This document shows positions 18,320 to 19,518 of a DNA stretch of 19,518 nucleotides, piece after piece. The first letter of the stretch is position 1. Each line of letters starts with the position of its first letter. The DNA is from Scenedesmus sp. ARA3 (lineage: Eukaryota > Chlorophyta > Chlorophyceae > Sphaeropleales > Scenedesmaceae). The notes beneath the pieces are model-generated. The model did no database searches, was not told where the DNA came from, and saw only the letters and a list, made by a program, of their open reading frames with translations. The translations under genes and the position numbers were made by a program. The stretch is from assembly GCA_004335835.1 (NCBI GenBank), contig RWJK01001557.1:7556-27073 (forward strand). Direction: 5' to 3'.

Positions 18320-18550
18320 ACCGCTGCTGCTGCAGAGGACGAGGACGACGCTGCAGCTGCTGGCAAGAAGGGCCCCCGCCAGGGCGGCATGGCACAGGCA
18401 GGCCCGGGGGGAGGTGGCGGCTACAGCAGCAACCACAAGCGCAGCGTGGATGGCATGATGCCAAATGGGGCTGCCGGGGGTGGGGGTGGTGGCAACAGGC
18501 GCAGCCTGGACCTGCCAGCGCTCAGCAGCAGCATGCCGGGCTGGAGCTGA
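48..18550 (+). CDS. Multi-exon PAS-domain transmembrane protein, TmcB-like (5' partial)
   Basis: This is the overall gene span, inferred as 27 exons: 48-265, 552-692, 1600-1835, 2273-2351, 3440-3659, 5069-5274, 6101-6293, 7906-8063, 8488-8529, 8748-8919, 9679-9797, 9999-10174, 10448-10489, 10781-10948, 11508-11632, 11827-11966, 12551-12751, 13085-13189, 13508-13676, 13919-14034, 14524-14634, 15471-15637, 16166-16264, 16689-16818, 17306-17341, 17637-17820, 18336-18550. All junctions are GT-AG and agree in phase, giving 3,968 nt and about 1,320 residues. Two PAS-like segments, then four hydrophobic helices, match my recollection of algal homologues of tiny macrocysts protein B. Those are large membrane proteins with extra N-terminal helices and PAS domains, which would lie upstream here. 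The likely role is sensory or signalling at a membrane; ligand and partners are unknown. Many introns hold duplicated exon edges, so alternative splice choices are possible and individual boundaries are inferred. Confidence 0.75.
266..551 (+). repeat. Intron 1 with two partial copies of exon 2 start
   Basis: Bases 290-345 and 414-493 repeat the part of exon 2 that encodes GSCRAGAPVV. The second copy begins at the exon's own first codons. Neither copy has an AG at the exon start, so they look like dead copies. Both carry the same CTCTGCCTGCCTCT tail, showing they came from one duplication unit. Confidence 0.8.
552..692 (+). CDS. Exon 2: end of first PAS-like segment
   Basis: The acceptor is ctgcag ending at 551 and the donor is gtgcgc at 693, phase 0 on both sides. 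It encodes 47 residues, including PGKIPAGSCRAGAPVV and ending NIFIVK. The P-x-S-C-R-A-G-A motif follows the PAS core in TmcB-like proteins, from family knowledge. Both edges are copied in the flanking introns. This is the only copy with an intact acceptor, a full body and a donor. Confidence 0.8.
693..1001 (+). repeat. Two copies of exon 2 end with donors
   Basis: The last 45 or so bases of exon 2 recur at about 756-799 and 953-1001. Each is followed by its own GT donor (gtagag at 800, gtgcgc at 1002) and a CTG/GCG-rich tract. Copies are almost base-perfect. The first copy is why a long off-frame reading frame spans this region. Confidence 0.85.
1191..1599 (+). repeat. Three diverged copies of exon 3 start, with CTG tracts
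   Basis: Copies near 1237-1293, 1345-1430 and 1484-1545 repeat the CTFPAALDSRRLSLT part of exon 3. The 1345 copy runs longest, into the TIDSAGSILEVG codons, but lacks an AG. The 1237 copy keeps an AG. CTG tracts at 1192-1227 and near 1310 precede them. The copies are more diverged than those further down the gene. Confidence 0.75.
1600..1835 (+). CDS. Exon 3: second PAS-like segment
   Basis: The acceptor is cacgcag ending at 1599. The donor is gtgagt at 1836, leaving AA as a split codon. It encodes about 79 residues: RLSLTIDSAGTILEVG, then SPAAVFGFAPGLLLGRN and a VDVF segment. This is typical PAS layout: a beta pair, an F-G-(F/Y) turn, a G-R-(N/P) motif. Reading without the splice hits TGA at 1837, which supports the donor. 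Three 5' copies lie upstream and one long 3' copy downstream. Confidence 0.8.
1954..2063 (+). repeat. Copy of exon 3 end with gtgagt donor
   Basis: This repeats the exon 3 sequence from GLLLGRNVSECVDVF to VLVHK. It has a 15-base in-frame deletion in the middle and keeps the same donor (gtgagt at 2064). The rest of the intron, 1836-1953 and 2064-2177, has no other recognisable content. Confidence 0.85.
2178..2272 (+). repeat. Copy of exon 4 start plus CTG tract
   Basis: Bases 2178-2203 repeat the first 26 or so bases of exon 4 behind an intact ctgcag acceptor. A stretch ending in a CTG/CCG tract (about 2229-2270) then leads into the real exon. This is the simplest example of the duplication unit: CTG tract, AG, exon start. 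Confidence 0.85.
2273..2351 (+). CDS. Exon 4: linker after the PAS segment
   Basis: The acceptor follows a CTG tract ending gctgcag at 2272. One base completes the AAG codon split from exon 3. It encodes KVLEQKDASWRCGVHPP and a short Ala-rich end, with donor gtgcgc at 2352, phase 0. A-S-W-R-x-G-V-x-P-P is a motif I associate with this algal family. A truncated copy of the exon start lies about 95 bases upstream. Confidence 0.75.
2518..3439 (+). repeat. Eight copies of exon 5 start
   Basis: Copies begin at about 2518, 2637, 2727, 2895, 2993, 3106, 3219 and 3330, before the real exon at 3440. Those at 2993, 3106 and 3219 form a 113-bp tandem repeat. Most keep a pyrimidine-rich stretch and AG. 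The 2637 copy lost its AG. The 2895 copy has an in-frame TAG, and the 2993 and 3106 copies run into TAA. The 2727 copy is longest, reaching the acidic stretch of the exon before diverging. Confidence 0.88.
3440..3659 (+). CDS. Exon 5: PAS-associated strand and helix region
   Basis: The acceptor is ccccccag ending at 3439 and the donor gtgcgt at 3660, phase 1. It encodes about 73 residues, starting AHVIQANMLASRTKAALL, then an acidic stretch, then HLWRAEMLMGVVEVD and CCALHQPG. It is the only copy that runs unbroken from an intact acceptor to a donor. Eight further copies of its start lie between 2518 and 3439 and four of its end between 3774 and 4358. Splicing from exon 4 into an earlier copy would meet stops in several cases. 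Confidence 0.75.
3660..4358 (+). repeat. Copies of exon 5 end with donors
   Basis: The exon 5 end recurs at about 3774-3927 (donor gtgagc), 4024-4102 (gtaggg), 4191-4269 (gtgggt) and as a remnant near 4336-4358. The first is long and open, covering the EHEPDEAAGQ to HQPG codons. A (TGTTG)n run lies at about 4108-4145 between copies. Confidence 0.87.
4388..4435 (+). repeat. CAG trinucleotide tract in an intron
   Basis: A run of CAG units on the plus strand, broken once. This is the opposite polarity to nearly all other intron tracts in the gene, which read CTG. Confidence 0.85.
4549..5068 (+). repeat. Four copies of exon 6 start, each behind a CTG tract
   Basis: Copies start at 4549, 4672, 4805 and 4939, with the real exon at 5069. 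The spacing is about 123-134 bases. Each has an intact AG acceptor. The first copy has CGC TAG where the exon reads CGC TGG, so it carries an in-frame stop. Each copy ends after about 65 bases, near the SRWL codons, and runs into the next CTG tract. Confidence 0.9.
5069..5274 (+). CDS. Exon 6: PAS-associated region
   Basis: The acceptor ccacag ends at 5068, after a CTG tract. Two bases complete a Gly codon from exon 5. It encodes about 69 residues: LLGISSNSLLRSPLSRWL, a Lys-rich stretch (DAKKKGALKRKAADVK), then HYDGDPVHISVQ. The donor is gtgcgt at 5275, phase 0. It is the last of five copies of the exon start and the only one that continues into the full exon. Confidence 0.78.
5390..5514 (+). 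repeat. Copy of exon 6 end with a one-base deletion
   Basis: This repeats exon 6 from the LLLDAKKKGALKRK codons to the end and keeps the donor gtgcgt at 5515. From the shared CTG it is 122 bases where the exon has 123. The loss falls in the GGGGATCC run, so it would shift frame if used. Confidence 0.85.
5567..6100 (+). repeat. Four copies of exon 7 start
   Basis: Copies begin near 5567 (diverged), 5670, 5867 and 5973, before the exon at 6101. They repeat the AVVKEGGGPERLVVKLG codons. Each ends in a CTG/CCG-rich tract. Copies 2 to 4 have an intact AG. Confidence 0.85.
6101..6293 (+). CDS. Exon 7: strand, helix and poly-Ala region
   Basis: The acceptor tgtacag ends at 6100 and the donor gtgcgt is at 6294, phase 1. 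It encodes about 64 residues: ERLVVKLGIEKPAKGHPEF, a Leu/Ala helix, an Ala run from GCA repeats, and AQAKEQEG. Five copies of the start (this one last) and five of the end (this one first) surround it. Only this segment joins both halves without a break. Confidence 0.75.
6426..7331 (+). repeat. Four copies of exon 7 end with variable poly-Ala
   Basis: The exon 7 end, from KPAKGHPEF to KEQEG, recurs at about 6426-6555, 6696-6815, 6954-7071 and 7204-7331. Donors are gtgcat, gtatgt, gtgcgc and gtatgt. The GCA (Ala) run differs in length in each. The spacers between copies are themselves related, each with a TTGATGTCCAGTTGA-like stretch and CTTTGTGTAGT-like stretch, so the unit is about 260 bases. 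Confidence 0.87.
7490..7905 (+). repeat. Three copies of exon 8 start and long CTG tracts
   Basis: Copies start at 7490, 7613 and 7752, with the exon at 7906. Each follows a gctgctgcag-type acceptor. CTG tracts at about 7565-7609 and 7705-7749 have about 15 uninterrupted units each, among the longest in the window. Confidence 0.9.
7906..8063 (+). CDS. Exon 8: start of acidic linker
   Basis: The acceptor is gctgctgcag at 7896-7905, after a CTG tract. Two bases complete an Asp codon from exon 7. It encodes GAKSVRARGGVTFG followed by an acidic, Gly/Ala-rich stretch ending ARSKKK. The donor is gtcagc at 8064, the less common GTC type, phase 0. It is the last of four copies of the exon start and the only one followed by the acidic tail. 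Confidence 0.72.
8064..8487 (+). other. Intron 8: no duplicated exon edges
   Basis: This 424-base intron holds no copy of exon 8 or 9 that I can see. It has an AT-richer centre (8140-8190) and a short CTG tract before the acceptor. It is an internal comparison for the duplicated introns. Confidence 0.6.
8488..8529 (+). CDS. Exon 9: 42-nt small exon
   Basis: The acceptor ccgctgcag follows a short CTG tract and the donor is gtgagt at 8530, phase 0 on both sides. It encodes NDRVADWVRQASGL. A D-R-V-x-x-W-V motif is found between the PAS region and the first C-terminal helix in TmcB-like proteins, from family knowledge. Skipping it would keep the frame. No duplicated edges are seen here. Confidence 0.7.
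8646..8700 (+). repeat. Diverged copy of exon 10 start
   Basis: After a tgcag acceptor this repeats the exon 10 start, with TAVEAEE-like codons, and has a small internal GAGGCTGAG duplication. It ends at the GGCAAC match. Confidence 0.6.
8748..8919 (+). CDS. Exon 10: Pro/acidic low-complexity linker
   Basis: The acceptor ccctgcag ends at 8747 and the donor gtgagc is at 8920, phase 1. It encodes about 57 residues, including LPPPPDEQPPDTLADGYL and ending GSVMSGG. This is probably a flexible cytosolic linker before the membrane. A diverged copy of the start lies at about 8646-8700, and fragments of the end at about 8996-9273. Confidence 0.68.
8996..9273 (+). repeat. Fragments of exon 10 end
   Basis: ATGTCTGGCGGTGA recurs near 9006. 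A longer copy at about 9110-9180 repeats LADGYLAPPETNLAGGDAGS with indels and an in-frame TAG. A short one lies near 9260-9273. Donor-like GTGA follows in the first two. Confidence 0.7.
9320..9678 (+). repeat. Three copies of exon 11 start
   Basis: Copies begin at 9320, 9431 and 9575, before the exon at 9679. Each encodes GDGASSAPDGSEAGEY and SDFK, then changes to a spacer with CTG tracts. The three copies share one frame with each other, while the real exon is offset from them. Every copy starts CAG|GTGACG, which is both an acceptor and a good donor. Confidence 0.87.
9679..9797 (+). CDS. Exon 11: basic juxtamembrane segment
   Basis: The acceptor is gccacag ending at 9678. Two bases complete the Gly codon from exon 10. 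It encodes GDGASSAPDGSEAGA and YESDFKRGKRLRRLARML, then NGKQAQK. The donor is gtgcgg at 9798, phase 0. The K-R-G-K-R-x-R-x-L cluster lies just before TM1, which fits a cytosolic anchor. Three upstream copies of the first 60 or so bases lack the basic half. Confidence 0.78.
9999..10174 (+). CDS. Exon 12: first C-terminal transmembrane helix (TM1)
   Basis: The acceptor ccaccgcag ends at 9998 and the donor gtgtgt is at 10175, phase 2. It encodes AAARFYKH, the hydrophobic helix ACLLTLGLFVAHTACFAASV, then a soluble loop with HRMAIDCR. The intron just upstream (9798-9998) has no exon copies. A short copy of the exon end with its own donor lies at 10253-10287. Confidence 0.8.
10175..10447 (+). repeat. 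Intron 12 with copy of exon 12 end
   Basis: Bases 10253-10287 repeat the TLHRMAIDCR codons and keep a donor (gtgggt at 10288). The rest of this 273-base intron has GT-rich runs and no other content I recognise. Confidence 0.8.
10448..10489 (+). CDS. Exon 13: putative 42-nt microexon in the outer loop
   Basis: The bases between gtggcag (ending 10447) and gtcccc (from 10490) encode LAVNGRATGRPYC in a frame that joins exon 12 and exon 14, phase 2 on both sides. The acceptor is good but the donor is weak. Skipping it leaves the protein in frame, so it may be optional. Family proteins have extra residues at this point, which supports inclusion. Confidence 0.45.
10552..10780 (+). repeat. Two copies of exon 14 start
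   Basis: Copies at 10552 and 10662 encode VLDALHKGIEQPGIFTQAD and then a shared spacer, ACATCAACCTGG, before a CTG tract. The unit is about 110-119 bases. Acceptors are intact in both. Confidence 0.88.
10781..10948 (+). CDS. Exon 14: outer-loop segment
   Basis: The acceptor gctgccag ends at 10780 after a CTG tract. One base completes an Arg codon. It encodes LHKGIEQPGIFTQAD, a segment rich in acidic and aromatic residues, then YLGRTGMRRFVNRQK. The donor gtgagt is at 10949; without splicing TGA follows at once. This is the third copy of the exon start and the only one that runs through to a donor. Confidence 0.77.
11053..11095 (+). repeat. Diverged copy of exon 14 end
   Basis: This repeats LGRTGMRRF, then drifts (AACAACATGTG instead of AACCGCCAGAAG). 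It merges directly into the first unit of the exon 15 array. Confidence 0.65.
11124..11507 (+). repeat. Five tandem copies of exon 15 start
   Basis: Copies start at 11124, 11205, 11280, 11361 and 11436, with the exon at 11508. The spacings are 81, 75, 81, 75 and 72, all multiples of three. Each unit is GTACAAG..., then a CTG tract, then CCGCAG. The reading frame of exon 15 stays open through the whole array. The alternating 81/75 spacing suggests that a two-unit block was itself duplicated. Confidence 0.92.
11508..11632 (+). CDS. Exon 15: outer-loop segment with N-glycosylation sequon
   Basis: The acceptor gccgcag ends at 11507 and the donor gtgagg is at 11633, phase 1. It encodes YKLRDYWESNMWNATNYID and a segment ending GLWELGNWVVA. 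N-A-T is a possible N-glycan site, fitting an outer or luminal loop between TM1 and TM2. It is the sixth copy of the exon start. The first five replace the WNATNY part with CTG repeats. Confidence 0.78.
11827..11966 (+). CDS. Exon 16: outer-loop segment
   Basis: The acceptor gctgctgcag ends at 11826. Two bases complete an Ala codon. It encodes about 46 residues, including AREVLSNHERMTAGG and WALYNGYKLTLYGL. I place the donor at 11967 (gtgcgc) because it leaves phase 0, as exon 17 needs. A second GT at 11973 would break the frame. Three degenerate copies of the exon end follow. Confidence 0.75.
11967..12352 (+). repeat. Three degenerate copies of exon 16 end
   Basis: GGGCCCTGGGCGCTGTACAA-type sequence recurs, ending at 12102, 12237 and 12352. 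Each is followed by GTGCGC or GTGCAC, and most by CCGGTGGC...ATGTTGTTACATGACATG. Spacing is 136, 135 and 115 bases. The remaining intron to 12550 is AT-richer, with a CTG tract before the acceptor. Confidence 0.85.
12551..12751 (+). CDS. Exon 17: second transmembrane helix (TM2)
   Basis: The acceptor gctgctgcag ends at 12550 and the donor gtgagc is at 12752, phase 0. It encodes 67 residues: VERAAAKMGE, the helix VSSAMVLLLVLEGCVLFI running into AAAYITWLIS, then a conserved segment with LFSVFLVIPTGFLRALASKQ. The F-S-V-F-L-x-(I/V)-P stretch is one of the most recognisable parts of algal TmcB-like proteins. Confidence 0.82.
12752..13084 (+). repeat. Intron 17 with short copies of exon 17 end
   Basis: CCAGCAAGCAGG recurs near 12782 and 12823, about 41 bases apart. 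One copy is followed by gtgtgt and the other by gcatgc, so it has lost the GT. A second set of short repeats, GCTGACTCAGCG-like, fills 12975-13030. Confidence 0.7.
13085..13189 (+). CDS. Exon 18: acidic/Gln-rich cytosolic linker
   Basis: The acceptor gatgctgcag ends at 13084 and the donor gtgggg is at 13190, phase 0 on both sides. It encodes LDEDADSDEGSDAGD then a Gln/Gly/Glu stretch ending AQK. It is low complexity and probably disordered on the cytosolic side between TM2 and TM3. As a 105-nt symmetrical exon it could be skipped in frame. Confidence 0.72.
13190..13507 (+). repeat. Intron 18 with diverged copy of exon 19 start
   Basis: After a ctgcag acceptor, bases 13394-13433 repeat the exon 19 start (VNLSIF) with indels. 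The first 200 bases hold nothing I recognise except a short T run near 13235. Confidence 0.7.
13508..13676 (+). CDS. Exon 19: cytosolic linker with basic motifs
   Basis: The acceptor gctgcgcag ends at 13507 and the donor gtgggc is at 13677, phase 1. It encodes NLSIFAKKTKQPSEGGYND, a Gln run from CAG repeats, and a basic, aromatic stretch (SMNPLRWFGSGKGNR). A V-N-L-(S/T)-I opening is familiar from the family. A short diverged copy of the start lies near 13394-13433. Confidence 0.75.
13919..14034 (+). CDS. Exon 20: third transmembrane helix (TM3)
   Basis: The acceptor gcctgcag ends at 13918. Two bases complete a Gly codon. It encodes KKQLVRNSRDAYIVAAP and the helix YVLWAFLIIFAYLLTIVEL, then KS. 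The donor is gtgagg at 14035, phase 0. Two copies of the exon end, each with a gtgagg donor, follow in the intron near 14257 and 14383. Confidence 0.8.
14035..14523 (+). repeat. Intron 20 with two copies of exon 20 end
   Basis: LLTIVELKS-encoding sequence recurs, ending at 14257 and 14383, each with a gtgagg donor. The second copy starts at FAYLLTIVE. It is followed by GATGCT and CTG repeats (about 14400-14506) that lead to the exon 21 acceptor. Confidence 0.82.
14524..14634 (+). CDS. Exon 21: segment after TM3
   Basis: The acceptor ccctgcag ends at 14523 and the donor gtgaga is at 14635, phase 0 on both sides. It encodes 37 residues, including LNSINFLVFRVTRGVLFALE, then a short MAPDAASM end. 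It is moderately hydrophobic and amphipathic, so I do not count it as a membrane pass, though a re-entrant segment is possible. The end is copied twice downstream with a 142-bp period. Confidence 0.75.
14635..14925 (+). repeat. 142-bp tandem copies of exon 21 end with AGATCT-rich spacers
   Basis: ATCTGCATGGCGCCTGACGC and the following AGCATG|GTGAGT recur at about 14745-14775, and a diverged form at 14886-14925. The spacers hold many AGATCT/TCTGAGATCT palindromic words. Period is about 142 bases. Confidence 0.82.
15095..15470 (+). repeat. Three copies of exon 22 start
   Basis: Copies start at 15095, 15234 and 15380 (diverged), before the exon at 15471. The first two repeat ALRKQQTVQRLHDMQRDYT almost perfectly behind intact acceptors. 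Spacers share CCGCT, CTGCATGT and GACAGCAACTGAC-like stretches rather than CTG tracts. Confidence 0.87.
15471..15637 (+). CDS. Exon 22: loop segment between TM3 and TM4
   Basis: The acceptor tcctcgcag ends at 15470 and the donor gtgagc is at 15638, phase 2. It encodes LHDMQRDYTAFLYGFDALG, an acidic patch, and FQNADLAHVFFR. The (L/M)-x-x-D-Y-x-x-(L/F)-L-Y-G motif is a strong family marker. It is the last of four copies of the start and the first of three copies of the end. Confidence 0.8.
15603..15810 (+). repeat. 84-bp tandem triplication spanning exon 22 donor
   Basis: The unit starts TTCCAGAATGCTGACC at 15603, 15687 and 15771. The first two units look identical; the third diverges after its donor. 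Each contains the exon end, TTCTTCAG, then GTGAGC. The period is a multiple of three. Confidence 0.92.
15958..16165 (+). repeat. Two copies of exon 23 start
   Basis: Copies begin at 15958 and 16060, repeating TTDCLRKDQAS and followed by TGTCTCCAAAATG and a CTG tract. The first has an insert near its start. Both have AG. Confidence 0.85.
16166..16264 (+). CDS. Exon 23: Cys-containing loop segment
   Basis: The acceptor catgcgcag ends at 16165, after a CTG tract. One base completes an Arg codon and the donor is gtgcgt at 16265, phase 2. It encodes TTDCLRKNQASC then YPVGHPFYDVSRNGLDAM. The two cysteines eight residues apart and the (Y/F)-x-V-S-x-N-G-L-D motif are typical of the family. The cysteines could form a disulfide if this loop faces outward (inference). 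Confidence 0.8.
16265..16370 (+). repeat. Inverted repeats and copy of exon 23 end
   Basis: Bases 16290-16324 are a run of ATGTCAC/GTGACAT and CATATG words that can pair with each other. Bases 16334-16364 repeat the NGLDAMATR codons, followed by gcgcgg in place of a GT donor. Confidence 0.75.
16431..16688 (+). repeat. Three copies of exon 24 start with CTG tracts
   Basis: Copies lie at about 16431, 16533 and 16609, before the exon at 16689. They repeat FMQETQLLLADD. The tract at 16471-16515 has 15 CTG units. The third copy starts AG|ATTCATG rather than AG|GTTCATG. Confidence 0.87.
16689..16818 (+). CDS. Exon 24: loop segment before TM4
   Basis: The acceptor gctgccag ends at 16688. One base completes an Arg codon from exon 23 and the donor is gtgcgt at 16819, phase 0. 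It encodes RFMQETQLLLADDPRD, then YIWQLGRNDLFDGMQ and LADK. Three earlier copies of the start are cut short by CTG tracts, and three copies of the last 25 or so bases follow. Confidence 0.78.
16819..17305 (+). repeat. Intron 24 with three copies of exon 24 end
   Basis: TTTGACGGCATGCAGCTG-like sequence recurs near 16876-16899, 17003-17029 and 17124-17150. Donors are gtgagc, gtaaac and gttagt. Spacers are AT-richer than most of the gene. A CTG/CCG tract at about 17241-17302 precedes the exon 25 acceptor. Confidence 0.82.
17306..17341 (+). CDS. Exon 25: 36-nt small exon
   Basis: The acceptor ctgccgcag ends at 17305. It encodes TFRAGVEEIFAQ, phase 0 on both sides. The donor is gtgcgc at 17342. 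Reading on through 17342-17449 instead gives a degenerate version of TM4 that ends early at TGA (17447-17449). I therefore prefer a splice to 17637. The donor sequence here is itself a copy of the start of exon 26. Confidence 0.65.
17342..17420 (+). repeat. Copy of exon 26 start, with frame ending early
   Basis: This repeats VRxVHxAxxALSLxxAxxL with several changes, directly after the last base of exon 25. Reading through gives a weak helix and a stop at 17447-17449. It is probably a decayed copy of the TM4 exon. Confidence 0.75.
17637..17820 (+). CDS. Exon 26: fourth transmembrane helix (TM4) and conserved tail
   Basis: The acceptor atcgcag ends at 17636. It encodes VRVVHE, the helix AIFALSLIGAIALWLGLV, RPTLRRAARETAQIAEML and LPPEMDVEGIIAQVVLG. 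The last motif, with 'D-V-E-G', is nearly universal in TmcB-like C-termini. I place a donor at 17821 (gtgggg) in phase 1, which fits exon 27. If unspliced the protein would end six residues later, at TGA 17835-17837. Confidence 0.78.
17837..17910 (+). repeat. AT dinucleotide microsatellite
   Basis: About 74 bases of TA/CA-interrupted dinucleotide repeat, beginning at the last base of the alternative stop codon. It is self-complementary and could form a hairpin in the last intron or in the 3' UTR of an unspliced form. Confidence 0.95.
18028..18127 (+). repeat. Copy of exon 26 end
   Basis: This repeats QIAEML (with an internal duplication and a TAG) and then LLPEMDVEGIIAQVVLG. It ends GGGAGTGAGG, which shifts the likely donor one base relative to exon 26, so use of this copy would not be in frame with exon 27. 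Confidence 0.82.
18271..18335 (+). repeat. Longest CTG tract, leading to exon 27 acceptor
   Basis: About 16 uninterrupted CTG units, then TACCG and more CTG before the CAG acceptor. There is no ordinary pyrimidine run here, so the CTG tract appears to serve as the pyrimidine-containing stretch. Confidence 0.88.
18336..18550 (+). CDS. Exon 27: Gly-rich C-terminal tail and stop
   Basis: The acceptor is gctgctgcag at 18326-18335, behind a 16-unit CTG tract. Two bases complete a Glu codon from exon 26. It encodes DEDDAAAAGKKGPRQGG, Gly-rich blocks, Ser/Arg motifs and a final MPGWS before TGA at 18548-18550. It is low complexity and probably disordered in the cytosol. Phase agreement and the usual intron structure support it, but the alternative stop at 17837 remains possible. 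Confidence 0.62.
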
Positions 18551-18652
18551 GCAGTAATGCACGCCTGGAGCTGGAGCTGGTGCTGAGGTAGCAGTAGCAG
18601 CCTGCCAGGCTGGAGCTAAGAAGTACTGCTGGGCTGGAACTGGTGCTGTGAT

Positions 18653-18684
<32 letters not shown>

Positions 18685-19045
18685 GCCAGGCTGGGGCTAA
18701 GCAGTACTGCAAGGCTGGAGCTGGTGCTGAGGTAGCATAGCATATGAAAGTTTTGAATGGATGAGGTGGGTCGGGCACTGCCTGACACACTAGTTGGGTG
18801 TATGCTGGGGCATATGTGTAGAATCTCAAGTTCATGCATGCGCCACGGCGGTGCTCAGTGCAACATAGCAGCGTTTCAGAACCACTTCAATTGCACACCA
18901 TACTTTGACGCTGTCACGGCGGATGTTTTCAGTCTAGGTTTGCTTTATCAGAGTAATTGCAGCCAAGTAGGCAAAGCCGCCAACTGGGTTGATGGCAGAC
19001 GCTTGCTTGAATAGCCGCGGCGGATGTAACACATGCCCAAAACTG
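18551..19045 (+). other. Probable 3' UTR with tandem repeat
   Basis: This lies between the stop at 18550 and the TGTAA at 19025. Bases 18528-18740 hold three related copies, about 70-80 bases long, of GCATGCCAGGCTGGAGCTAAGCAGTACTG... The first starts inside the coding end (MPGW codons), so the stop region itself has been duplicated. A CAG run at about 18653-18681 precedes the third copy. Confidence 0.6.
19025..19029 (+). terminator. Candidate polyadenylation signal TGTAA
   Basis: TGTAA is the usual polyadenylation signal of volvocalean green algae. This is the first one after the last coding exon on the plus strand that I found. Cleavage would be expected some 10-20 bases later. A five-base motif alone is weak evidence. 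Confidence 0.45.
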
Positions 19046-19518
19046 TCACTTTTATACACAGCACTGCTGGAGGCCCGGCGCAATGGGCAGCTGCCCAGCA
19101 GCTGCTGCTACTGCTGTTGCACTGTTTGCTGGGGCTGTGATGACAGCACAGCGCTGAATGTGCAGAAGCCGGTGGTAACAGAAGCTCGAAATGACGCCAG
19201 AAGTAACGCCTGCATGTCCTGCTGCCTACGCAGCACCGTAGGGATATATGGCCATTGCTATGTAGCACTATACCGTATACCATATGCAGTATACTGCATC
19301 TGTGTTTGGAAAACGTATGCTCCCACGGCTGTCAGACATAACCAAACTACTTGAAGACAAGTACGTTGTTGGTCAGTTACATTTGCTGGCAAAGCTTTGT
19401 CATCAGATGCCAAGATGGCAATGAAACCTGCCAGCCGTGGAATACTGCTCAGGAAAAGCTATTGATGATGCTGATGAGTTTTTTTTCTGCGTTTTCGTCT
19501 GACGGTTTGGACGATGAT
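19046..19518 (+). other. Downstream region, no recognisable gene
   Basis: No open frame here has family-like sequence. It is less GC-rich and lacks the repeat units, apart from a short CTG stretch near 19100 and a 16-bp perfect palindrome at 19284-19299. It may be intergenic or the edge of a neighbouring gene. Confidence 0.5.

Noticed and set aside
1..19518. Transposon or retroelement origin of the repeats
   Set aside because: The units match the adjacent exon in each case, and no transposase, reverse transcriptase or terminal repeats are seen.

Overview
This 19.5-kb window looks like nuclear DNA of a chlorophycean green alga, most likely from the Chlamydomonadales. The reasons are GC-rich coding sequence, many short exons with GTG-type donors (gtgcgt, gtgagt, gtgagc), introns packed with CTG runs that lead straight into the acceptor AG, and a TGTAA motif about 475 bases after the last stop. 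The Haematococcus lineage is a guess from general knowledge of CTG-rich, repeat-laden algal genes; the sequence does not prove it.

Almost the whole window is one plus-strand gene, and its 5' part lies outside the window. I join 27 exons between 48 and 18550. Every junction keeps reading phase and no internal stop appears, giving about 1,320 C-terminal residues. The protein resembles the large PAS-domain transmembrane proteins related to Dictyostelium tiny macrocysts protein B (TmcB), a family that is expanded in green algae. The order is: PAS-type sensory region (exons 1-7), charged low-complexity linker (8-10), basic juxtamembrane segment (11), TM1 (12), outer loop with an N-glycosylation sequon (13-16), TM2 (17), charged cytosolic linker (18-19), TM3 (20), second loop with paired cysteines (21-25), TM4 (26) and a Gly-rich tail (27).

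The striking part is what fills the introns. Nearly every exon has its edge copied, often several times, into the adjoining intron. Copies of an exon's start, with their own acceptor and CTG tract, lie upstream. Copies of an exon's end, with their own donor, lie downstream. Exon 5 has nine copies of its start, exon 15 six, exons 6 and 7 five each, and exon 7 also has five copies of its end. I see roughly 60 such partial exons. Some carry stops or frameshifts, while others are almost perfect and keep usable splice sites. This accounts for most intron length and makes the gene a dense field of competing or recursive splice sites.

After 18550 there is a repeat-bearing 3' UTR, a candidate polyadenylation signal at 19025, and about 470 bases with no recognisable gene. 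The many long minus-strand and off-frame open frames are products of CTG/CAG repeats, not genes. I see no RNA genes, transposon coding regions, CRISPR arrays or bacterial-type operons.
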